The position numbers and the translations under genes are program-made. Source: Pseudomonadota bacterium (GTDB lineage Bacteria; Myxococcota_A; Polyangia; Haliangiales; Haliangiaceae). From it: a DNA stretch of 64,000 nucleotides. The stretch lies in NCBI GenBank assembly GCA_022360315.1, contig JAKSDA010000298.1, positions 42,171-106,170 of the forward strand, read 5' to 3'. The notes under the pieces were generated by a model. It was not told the DNA's origin and did not search any database. It was given only the letters and a program-made list of their open reading frames with translations. Positions within the stretch are counted from its first letter, which is position 1; each line of letters starts with the position of its first letter. This document shows positions 17,284 to 27,800 of the stretch, in pieces.

Positions 17284-18585
17284 TCACGAATAGTAAGCAA
17301 ACTTCAGAGCGGCCAGAATCGCCACGGCGACGATTGCGAGATTGAGCTCGCGGTAGCGGCCGGACAGGAGTTTGATGGCGGCATAGGCGATGAAGCCGGC
17401 GCCTATACCGTTGGCGATCGAGAACGTAAACGGCATGAAAAGGGCGGTTACCACTGCCGGTACGTATTCGGTCACATCTTTCCAGTCCACGTCTCTGAGG
17501 CCGCCGGCCATCATGCAAGCCACGAAGATCAACGCCGGAGCCGTGGCGTAGCCCGGAATGCTGGTGGCCAGAGGGGCGATGAACAGCGAGAGTAAAAAGA
17601 GCCCGGCCACCGTCACAGCGACCAGGCCGGTTCGACCACCGGCCTGAATGCCAGCTGCGCTCTCGATATAGCTCGTGGTGGTGGAAGTTCCCAATGCGGC
17701 ACCCAGCACCGTGGCCGAACTGTCTGCCATCAGCGCCCGACTGGACCGCGGCAAGCGGCCTTCTTTGTTCAACATGCCGGCCCGCTGGGCCAGGCCGACC
17801 AGGGTACCCGACGTGTCGAACAGATCGACGAACAGAAATACAAAGATCACCGACGCCATGCCCCCGGACAGCGCTCCGACCAGATCCATCTCGAGAAAGG
17901 TTGGCCCCATGCTGGGCGGCAGCGATACGCTGAAGTCGATATCGCTCGCGCCAACGACAAAGCCGAGTCCGCTTACGCCGAGAATGGCGATCATGATGGC
18001 GCCCGGAATGCGCATCGCGAACAGTGCAGTCATGACGGCCAGACCGATCGCTGCCAGGATGACCGGGCCTTTTGTCATGTCGCCGAGCGTGACCAGGGTG
18101 GCTGGATCGTCCACGGTGAAGCCCGCGTTCTTCAGTCCAATAATGCCGAGAAACAGCCCGATCCCGGCTGCTATCGAGTGTTTGAGCGAGCTCGGAATGC
18201 CGTCGATCAGATACGTGCGCACTTTGGCGGCACTGAGCGCCACGAACAGGATGCCGGAGATAAACGTCGCACCGAGAGCGACCTGCCAGCTGTAGCCCAT
18301 ATTGCCGCATACAGTGAACGCAAAGTACGCGTTCAGCCCCATACCCGGTGCCAGCGCCACTGGATAGTTGGCCAAGAGGCCCATGACCAGACAGCCAAAT
18401 GCCGAGGCCAGACAGGTGGCCACAAACACGGCGCCCTGATCCATGCCAGCAGCTCCCAGGATGCTCGGATGGACGAACATGATGTACGCCATGGTCAGAA
18501 ACGTCGTCCCGCCAGCGACTACCTCGGTACGTACAGATGTTCCCGCTGCGGACAATCCGAACCAGCGGTCGAGTGCATTGCTCAT
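17284..18585 (-). CDS. NCS2-family purine permease (AzgA/PbuG/GhxP-like)
   Basis: The 433-residue protein has about 12-14 membrane segments and matches the AzgA branch of nucleobase/cation symporters: FLTMAYIMFVHPSILG at the N-terminus, APGMGLNAYFAFTV, and LFDTSGTLVG followed by SSATVLGAALGTSTTTSYIE. Members import hypoxanthine, guanine or adenine with protons. AGGAGG lies 4 bases before the ATG. It is convergent with the acetyltransferase gene and lies downstream of the flavoenzyme on the same strand (84 bases), so a shared transcript is possible. Confidence 0.9.
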   Translation of the reverse strand: MSNALDRWFGLSAAGTSVRTEVVAGGTTFLTMAYIMFVHPSILGAAGMDQGAVFVATCLASAFGCLVMGLLANYPVALAPGMGLNAYFAFTVCGNMGYSWQVALGATFISGILFVALSAAKVRTYLIDGIPSSLKHSIAAGIGLFLGIIGLKNAGFTVDDPATLVTLGDMTKGPVILAAIGLAVMTALFAMRIPGAIMIAILGVSGLGFVVGASDIDFSVSLPPSMGPTFLEMDLVGALSGGMASVIFVFLFVDLFDTSGTLVGLAQRAGMLNKEGRLPRSSRALMADSSATVLGAALGTSTTTSYIESAAGIQAGGRTGLVAVTVAGLFLLSLFIAPLATSIPGYATAPALIFVACMMAGGLRDVDWKDVTEYVPAVVTALFMPFTFSIANGIGAGFIAYAAIKLLSGRYRELNLAIVAVAILAALKFAYYS

Positions 18586-18669
18586 AAGTCCTCCTCTGTC
18601 TACCTATATCAGACCTCTACCACATCGCGGTCGGGGTCCCAGCCCATTACCTGATGGCTCTGGCCTGGA

Positions 18670-19929
18670 CTAGCCCTGGTAGCGAGCGCCCTCTTTGCCG
18701 GTTTTGTCTGGTGGGATGTCGCGCCAGCGGAACTTGGCCAGGTGCGGGTTGGGCTGGTCCAGGACAACATCAGCAGCGAGTTGGCCCAAAATGGGCGCAA
18801 ACTTGAAACCGTGGCCACTGCCACCCGAAGCGACAAAAAGCCCTTCGCGGTCGGGATGACGGTCGATGAGAAAGTCCCCGTCGAGCGTGTCGCAATACAG
18901 GCACCGGCGCGTATAAGTCACCGGAGCATCGGCTAGACTGGGCAACGCATCGCGGAGAAACGTGCGGAGATTTGCGACATCATGCTCGGTGACCACTCGT
19001 TCGTCGCGCATGGGATGAAGCTCTTGGCCGATTCCGTGATTGGCAACTTTGACCACACCGTCGATCGAATAGCCGGCCGCCTGGTAGCTCCGTTCCGCAT
19101 CAACTCCCCTTCGCATTGCGTGCCGGGACGTCCGACCAACCGGGTGCATGGGGAAGCCATACCAGCCGCTTCGAGTGATATCAGCCGTAAACACGGCAAA
19201 GTGCGGCGGATGAAATAGCTCGGACGCGGTCGGTTGGAGGTGAAATACCGGATGGCCAGTGACCCGCATGACCGAGGTCAGCTCGGGTACGAGGATCGGC
19301 GTCCACGCACCGGCGGCGATGAGCACCTGGCCGGCGGCAAACGATTCGCCCTCGCGGGTGGCAGCTCCGGTTACTCGAGTTTCATCGCCGAGTACACGAT
19401 CGACAGTTTGGCCCGGGTATAGAGCGACGCCGAGTTGTCGCGCCCTATCGACCAGCGAGGCGACCACGCGGCCGCTTTCGGCGTATCCGCCCATGGCGTG
19501 GTAGAAGCCGTCACTGTATGCGCCGGGCCGCCAGGCGGGAAACCGCCGCGCGATCTCGTCCACATCGAGCCGCTCGGGCCGGTGCCCGCGCTCGATCAAG
19601 AGCTCGAAACTCTCGTACTCATACTCGCCCGGCGCCATGGTGGCTCGGGTGACCAGGACGACCCCGGTCTCGTGGTACAGCTCGGCGCCGAGTTCTTCGT
19701 TCCAGCGCAGCCACTCTGTCCGAGCCGACTCCATTAGGACCATGTACTCCAGGTCGGCCCCGTATTCGAGGCGGACCACCTTACTGATGTCGGTCGAGGC
19801 GGCCAGAGGGTGTGGGATCGGGCCAGGATCGAGCAAGGCGATGCGCTGGCCACGGCGCGCGAGTTCGACAGCCGCGGTCGTGCCAAAGATACCCGCTCCC
19901 ACGATCACTGTGTCGAACGTGTGGGTCAC
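18670..19929 (-). CDS. Sarcosine oxidase-like FAD-dependent amine oxidase
   Basis: The 419-residue DAO-family flavoprotein starts at GTG 19929 with GAGAGG upstream. Its Rossmann motif is VIVGAGIFGTTAAVELARRG (residues 8-27). YTRRCLYCDTLDGDFLIDRH near residue 350 corresponds to the segment holding the Cys that binds FAD covalently in monomeric sarcosine and N-methyltryptophan oxidases, and SGGSGHGFKFAPILG closes the FAD site. It should oxidise a secondary amine to aldehyde, ammonia or amine and peroxide. The substrate is not defined by context. It is divergent from ffh. Confidence 0.83.
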   Translation of the reverse strand: MTHTFDTVIVGAGIFGTTAAVELARRGQRIALLDPGPIPHPLAASTDISKVVRLEYGADLEYMVLMESARTEWLRWNEELGAELYHETGVVLVTRATMAPGEYEYESFELLIERGHRPERLDVDEIARRFPAWRPGAYSDGFYHAMGGYAESGRVVASLVDRARQLGVALYPGQTVDRVLGDETRVTGAATREGESFAAGQVLIAAGAWTPILVPELTSVMRVTGHPVFHLQPTASELFHPPHFAVFTADITRSGWYGFPMHPVGRTSRHAMRRGVDAERSYQAAGYSIDGVVKVANHGIGQELHPMRDERVVTEHDVANLRTFLRDALPSLADAPVTYTRRCLYCDTLDGDFLIDRHPDREGLFVASGGSGHGFKFAPILGQLAADVVLDQPNPHLAKFRWRDIPPDKTGKEGARYQG

Positions 19930-20064
19930 AGACTGTGCCTCTCTGCCGATTCCCGACCGGCCGGTCCCAAGGATCGGCCGTGGGGTTGGCCGAGTTGGCG
20001 TAACCTGTGGTATAGGCTACCCTTCCTCGCCCACCCCAAGCCCATCGAGAGGAGACACACAACG

Positions 20065-21750
<1,686 letters not shown>

Positions 21751-21841
21751 TCTGATTTTTGAGGCGTGCGCGGCCAAACAGGAGGCCCCTTGTCAGCAAC
21801 ATTCAGGTGGACAAAGCTCTCGGTAGTAAGTCCCAGGGGAG

Positions 21842-22660
21842 ATGATGAGTCAGCTGCTCCAAATCTCGGTTACGTATCCGGCAATACTCTTGACCTTCAT
21901 GGTCGGGCTGTCGCTGGTCTACTGGTTGTTTGTCATCCTCGGGGCCCTCGATCTCGATGCCGGGGCTGACGCCGACATTGATGTCGGCATCGATGCAGAC
22001 GCAGGCGTGGACGTCGACGCCTCGGCCGACGTCGATGCCGGGGCAGATGTCGACGCCGGGGCGGACGCAGACGCAGACATCGATGCCGATGTCGATGCCA
22101 GCGCCGCCAAATCAGGTGCTACTTTTACCGGTTTTCTGGCCGCTATTGGGCTCGGCCGGGTACCGCTGCCCATTTCATTTTCGTTCGTATCGCTCTTTGC
22201 GTGGGTGATCTGCATCCTGCTCATGTTCTATCTGAAGGATATCGGGCTGCCGCCGTGGCTACTGGGTACATTGATTCTGGTCGGCTCGGTAGTTCTGGCC
22301 ATTCCGCCCGCCGCACTCGTGACCAGGCCCATAGCGCCGTTCTTCGTCATTCACAAGGCCAAACGACACGGCGACTACATCGGCGAGACCTGCACTGTGA
22401 CCACCGGGTCGGTGAACGCCAAATTCGGCCAGGCCCGGGTCCAGATCGGCGGAGACGATCAGCTGGTCCAGGTCCGCTGTGACAAGGACGATGTCTTCGA
22501 ACGCCACGACAGAGCACTGATACTTGCCTATGACAGCGAGCGAGAAGCCTATTTGATCGAAAAGATGGACACCGTCATGGGCGCGGACACCAACAGGACC
22601 AACGGCGGCGGCAAGGCCACAGACGAAGACGGGAACCGAGAGTCCCAACACCAGTCGTGA
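21842..22660 (+). CDS. YqiJ/NfeD-like membrane protein with OB domain and Asp-rich repeat
   Basis: The 272-residue protein has an N-terminal membrane helix (residues 10-35), then about 50 residues of alternating Asp with Ala, Val, Gly or Ile (residues 37-88), two or three further membrane helices (about 95-175) and a C-terminal OB-fold domain (GETCTVTTGSVNAKFGQARV). This is the layout of YqiJ-like partners of flotillins. AGGGGAG directly precedes two adjacent ATGs (21842 and 21845); the second has the better spacing. It is the first gene of a unit with the flotillin and the giant ATPase. The acidic repeat is presumably on one membrane side and could bind cations. Confidence 0.82.
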   Translation: MMSQLLQISVTYPAILLTFMVGLSLVYWLFVILGALDLDAGADADIDVGIDADAGVDVDASADVDAGADVDAGADADADIDADVDASAAKSGATFTGFLAAIGLGRVPLPISFSFVSLFAWVICILLMFYLKDIGLPPWLLGTLILVGSVVLAIPPAALVTRPIAPFFVIHKAKRHGDYIGETCTVTTGSVNAKFGQARVQIGGDDQLVQVRCDKDDVFERHDRALILAYDSEREAYLIEKMDTVMGADTNRTNGGGKATDEDGNRESQHQS

Positions 22661-22698
22661 GCTCTTTTGATTACCCCATGATCGCGTGAGGAGATCTC

Positions 22699-24870
22699 AT
22701 GTCTAGCGAAGCTCTGTTTATCGGACTCGGTATCTTAGTGTTCATCGCCTTTGGCGTGTTAATGATGTTCATGCGGTTCTTCCGCAAGGTGGTTCAGGGC
22801 CAGGCCCTCATCATCAACAAGATGAAAGGGGAGCCTGTGGTGACCTTTTCGGGCGGTATCGTCTTGCCGGTCTTTCACCGCGCCGAGTACATGGATATTT
22901 CGGTCAAGACCATCGAGATCGATCGCCGCGGCAAAGACGGCTTGATCTGCCGCGACAACATCCGAGCCGATATCAAGGTGACGTTTTTTGTCAAGGTCAA
23001 CAACAAGTCTGACGACGTGCTGCGAGTGGCCCGTGCTATCGGCTGTGTCCGGGCCTCGGACCACAACACTATCGAAGAGCTCTTTGCTGCCAAGTTTTCC
23101 GAGGCGCTCAAGACCGCGGGCAAGCAACTCGATTTCGAACAGCTCTACACCCAGCGCGAAGAGTTCCGCGACGAGATCCTCAAGGTCATCGGTACCGACC
23201 TCAACGGCTACGTTCTCGAAGACGCGGCCATCGACTATCTCGAGCAGACGCCGCTCGAGATGCTCGACCCGGACAATATCCTCGACGCTCAGGGCCGGCG
23301 CAAGATCATCGAGTTGACCGCTGTGGCCAATGTTCGTTCCAACGAGCTCAAACAGAAGGAGCGCATGGATATCGGTGCGCAAAACCTCAACGCCAAGGAG
23401 GCCCTGCTCAATTTTGCCCGCGCCGAGGCCGAAGCCGAGGCCAAAAAAGACAAAGAGGTCTCGATTGCCCAGGCCCGGGAGCAAAACGAGGCGCATCGGG
23501 TCACCTACGAGGAAAAAAAACAAACCGAGCTCAAGCGACAAAGAGTCGAAGAAGAGATCAAGCTGGCCGAAGAAGCCAAGCTGCGCGCCATCGCAGTGGC
23601 CGAGCAGGCCCGCCTCCGTGAGGTCGGCGTGGAGCAAGTGCGCGTCGCCAAGGCCACCGACCTCGAAGAGGTCGATCGCCAGCGCGAGGTCAGTCTGCGC
23701 AACATCGACAAAGAAAAACAAGTCGAGATCGAAAAGAAAGAGATCGCCGACGTTGTAAGAGCCCGGGTCGCGGTCGACAAAACAGTGGCTGTAGAGGAGG
23801 AGAGCATCAAGGATTTGCGCGCCAGCGCCGAAGCCAAGCGCACCAAAGAGGTCACGATCGTGGCGGCCGAGGCCGAGGCCCAGGAGATCCTCATCAAGGA
23901 CATCAAGAAAGCCGAGGCCCAGGAACAGGTGGCCAAGCTAGAGGCCAAAAAGCAACTGACCCTGGCCGAGGCATCGCTGGAGGCCTCGGACAAGGAAGCC
24001 CGGGCAAAAATCCGCATGTCCGAGGGTATTCAGGCTGAACAGGCGGCCCAGGGCTTGGCCGAGGTGCGGGTCAAAGAGGCCGATGCCCTGGCCATCGAAA
24101 AGCAGGGCTTGGCCGAGGTCAAGGTGCGCGAAGCCGCCGTGGTCATCACAGAGCGCGAAGGCCTGGTCGACGCCCAGATCATCAAGGAAAAACACCTGGC
24201 CGAGGCGGCAGGCGACGAGCAGCGCGGCATGGCGCAAATGCGGGTCCGCGAGGCCGAAGCCGGCGCCATCGAGAAAAAAGGCCTGGCCGAAGCCGCTGCA
24301 GTGCGCGAAAAGCTCCTGGCCGAGGTCACCGCCAAAGAAGCCGAAGCACAGGCCGTGGAGAAAAACATGACTGCGGAGGCTACCGGCCTGCTCAAAAAAG
24401 CCGAGGCAATGAAGCAACTCGACGGCGAAACCCGGGCCCACGAGGAATTCCGGCTGCGCCTCGAAAAACAGCTCGAGTTCGCCCTCGAGAGCCTCAAGGC
24501 CCGGGTCGATATAGCCGACAAACAGGCCGCCGTGCTGGCCAGTGCGCTCGACAACGCCAAGATCAATATCGTCGGCGGCGACGGGCAGTTTTTCGACCGC
24601 TTTATCCACGCGGTCTCGGTCGGCAAGTCGCTCGACGGTATGGTGCAGTCCAGCGATACTGTGCGAGGCGTCCTGGGCGATCGCCTCGATGGCAGCGGGG
24701 CCCTGATCGAAGACGTAAAACAGATGATCGCCGGAAGTTCATCAGAATCGATCAAAAACCTGTCGGTTGCTGCTCTTTTGGGCCGGATCATGGTCGACGC
24801 CGACGACAGCACAAAAAGCAAGCTAAAGACCCTCATCGACCGGGCCCACGAGCTCGGTCTGTCCGAGTAA
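22699..24870 (+). CDS. YqiK-type flotillin (SPFH-domain protein)
   Basis: The 723-residue protein has an N-terminal membrane helix (LFIGLGILVFIAFGVLMMFM), an SPFH/prohibitin domain (about 30-220) and a long Glu/Ala/Lys-rich coiled coil (about 220-600) with repeated KGLAEAAAVREK-type heptads. Flotillins oligomerise into membrane scaffolds. GAGGAG lies 5 bases before the ATG. It follows the NfeD-like gene by 38 bases and precedes the giant ATPase gene by 12. The paired NfeD-like protein normally interacts with the flotillin, so the two probably form a membrane microdomain complex. Confidence 0.93.
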   Translation: MSSEALFIGLGILVFIAFGVLMMFMRFFRKVVQGQALIINKMKGEPVVTFSGGIVLPVFHRAEYMDISVKTIEIDRRGKDGLICRDNIRADIKVTFFVKVNNKSDDVLRVARAIGCVRASDHNTIEELFAAKFSEALKTAGKQLDFEQLYTQREEFRDEILKVIGTDLNGYVLEDAAIDYLEQTPLEMLDPDNILDAQGRRKIIELTAVANVRSNELKQKERMDIGAQNLNAKEALLNFARAEAEAEAKKDKEVSIAQAREQNEAHRVTYEEKKQTELKRQRVEEEIKLAEEAKLRAIAVAEQARLREVGVEQVRVAKATDLEEVDRQREVSLRNIDKEKQVEIEKKEIADVVRARVAVDKTVAVEEESIKDLRASAEAKRTKEVTIVAAEAEAQEILIKDIKKAEAQEQVAKLEAKKQLTLAEASLEASDKEARAKIRMSEGIQAEQAAQGLAEVRVKEADALAIEKQGLAEVKVREAAVVITEREGLVDAQIIKEKHLAEAAGDEQRGMAQMRVREAEAGAIEKKGLAEAAAVREKLLAEVTAKEAEAQAVEKNMTAEATGLLKKAEAMKQLDGETRAHEEFRLRLEKQLEFALESLKARVDIADKQAAVLASALDNAKINIVGGDGQFFDRFIHAVSVGKSLDGMVQSSDTVRGVLGDRLDGSGALIEDVKQMIAGSSSESIKNLSVAALLGRIMVDADDSTKSKLKTLIDRAHELGLSE

Positions 24871-24882
24871 AACCGATTGGCC

Positions 24883-27800
24883 ATGGCTGACGATAAAAGC
24901 GCAGGCGCTGGGGCGCACACTGCAGATGGGTCCGATATCGACGAGGCCAGGGCCGCGACCGATGTCGCGAGCGGTAATTACGAGGTCATCCGTCGGCGCC
25001 TGGTCGCCAGCGGCCAGAGCTTGCAGCAAAAGACCGAGACGCTCAACGCCAGGCGCAAAGAGGTATTTGGCGGCACCGAGCTCCAGGTTGTGGCCAACGA
25101 GCGCGTGCGCACCGAGAACAACTGCGTGCCCCGGGATATCGTTGCAATCGGCGATCATCTGCTCTTTGGCTACAACGTCTTCATCGGACTCAAAAGCGAG
25201 ACCTCGGTGAGCGACGTTTTTGCCCTGCATCGCTTCGAACCGAGCCCTTCTGGCCAACAGGGTGAACGCGGCGGTGGCGCTGGGGCCTACGACTGCTCGG
25301 CATTGAATATGGTCGAGGCCGCGCCCTGGCTTTGCGGCGCGCAATTCGAAAAAGACTTCCACAACGTCTATCGCTATTATCGCGAAGCCAAGCTCCTGCA
25401 GCTGGTCAAGACCGATACCCGTCTGCTCGCGGTATTTCAGATCGGAGCCACCCACGCCGAGCGCAAGATCTTCCGCTGGCACGTTCGGGGCGACAATACC
25501 ATCTCTTACACCGACGATCGCGGCGAAGAAGACTATGCCTTTTCCCCCGCCTACGACTTCGAATGGACCGAGCTCGACCGGGAGCACCAGGTCAGCGGCC
25601 GCTGTCCCCACCTCAACGTCGAGGACACTCTATTTGTCGAGAGCATCGGCGGCGATCTGACAGTCAAGATCGAAAACAACACCGACTCGGGCGAGGGCAT
25701 CTACTCGGAACCGGTGGACGACCACAACCAGAGCCTCGACGATGCAAAGTTTCATTACGCCCGCCTGGGCGGGCTCATCGTTCTCAAAATTTTGCCGTTT
25801 CGCGAGACCCGATGGCGCTACCTGGTGTTCAGTGACCGTAGCCAAAAAGTAGTGCGCATCGACGCCATTGGCCAGGCGTGTCTGCAGCTGCCCGAGGATC
25901 ACGGCATCATCTTTCCCGGCGGGTATTTCCTACAATCGGGCGAGTACAAGGTCTTTGACAGCGACATCGACGACCTCGAATTCAAGCGGGTCGCCAAGTC
26001 GCCCAACGGCGAAGATGTGCTCTACGTGTTTCACCGCCGCCGCGATGGACACTACGCCCTGCATCCGTACAACCTCATCCGCAAAGAAGTCCAGACTCCG
26101 ATCCACTGCCATGGCTACAGCATATTTTCCGACGGTCGCCTGGTGGTCTTTCGTTCGGTTTCGGAGGAGCCGACCCGGGTCCATCCCATGCAAGTCTGGC
26201 AGACTCCCTTTACCTCGGCCGAATACGCTGCCTCGGCGCCCACTGACGGCTCGTTTCTGGCCAACGTCGGCAATGCCGACCTGGTCCGCGGCATATCGGA
26301 TGCGTTCAGCATCACTCGACTCATCGGCCAAGACAGCCCGGTCCGCCAGACCTACGAAGACATCGTGGCCTCGTGCTCGCGGGTCCTCGATAGCTACTAC
26401 TGGCTCGGTCACGCCGAGGTGGACGATCTGGCCCGAGATCTGGCCGAGATCCGCAGCACGGCCGAGCTCATTATCGACGAATTCGAAAAAGTCCAGGCAT
26501 TTCGCCGTCGGGCAGTCGAGGCCCTGGCCGACACCGAAGCCCGCATCGCCGAACTCGAACGCGATTTGCACTCCGAGAGATGGCACGAAGTCGCTACTTT
26601 TCTCGAAGCGCTCACCCGTCTGCGCGGCGTGCGCGGACACATCATCACCTTGCGCGAAATGCGCTATATCGACCTGGCTCGCCTCGACGAGCTCGAGCAG
26701 GCGGTGGTCGAAAACTTCGACCGGGTCAGCCGCGACTGTGTCAGATTTCTCCTCCGCGACGATGCTTTCGTTCCGCTCAAAGTCCAGCTCGACGACACTC
26801 TGGCCAAGCTCGATGAGGTCGAAAAAGTGGCTGATATCAAGCCGCTCATGGAGGCGGTCGGCAAGACCGGCGAGGGCCTGGACCTGCTCGGCGACGTGGT
26901 CAGCAATCTGCAAATCGATGACGCCACCCAGCGAACCACCATTCTCGAGAGCATCGCCGAGGTCTTCGCCCACGTCAACCGAGTCCGGGCCACGGTCGAT
27001 GGCAAGCAGCGCGAGCTCATGACCCGGGAGGGCCGGGCCGAATTTGGGGCCCAGTTCAAGCTCCTCGGTCAGAGCGTGTCAAGTGCCCTTGCTGTATCCG
27101 ACGGGCCCGAGCGTTGCGACGAAGAACTGGCCCGAATCATGGTCCAGCTCGAAGAACTCGAGGGCCGGTTCTCCGAATTCGACGAATTCCTGGCCGACCT
27201 GGCGGCCAAGCGCGAAGAGATCTACGAGGCGTTCGGCGGCAAAAAGCAGGCACTGCTCGACGAACGTCAGCGTCGGGTTCAGAACATCATCAAGGCGGCC
27301 ACGCGTATCGTCGAGGGCATTTCGCGCCGGGCCCGCTCGCTCGCGACCACCGACGATATCAACGGCTATTTTGCTTCGGACGCCATGGTCATGAAGTTGC
27401 GCCAGCTGGCCGAACAGCTGGCCGATTTGGGCGATACGGTCAAGGCCGACGAGCTCGAGGCCCAGCTCAAATCGGCCAGGCAAAACGCCCTGCGTGCCCT
27501 GCGCGACCGGCTCGATCTCTTTGAAGACAGCGGCAACCTGATCAAGCTGGGCAAACACCGGTTCAGCGTCAACACGCAGCCGCTCGACCTCACCATGGTC
27601 GAGCGCGACGGCGACATGATGTTTCACCTCGGTGGCACTGATTTCTACGAGCCAGTCGACGACCCCGAGTTTGCCGAAACTCGAGCGTTTTGGTCGCAAG
27701 ATCTGGTAAGTGAGACCGCCGAAGTCTATCGTGCCGAATACCTGGCCGCATCCATACTATTCGACGCCGAAGAGGGCAAAAACGGCTTATCAATTCAGGC

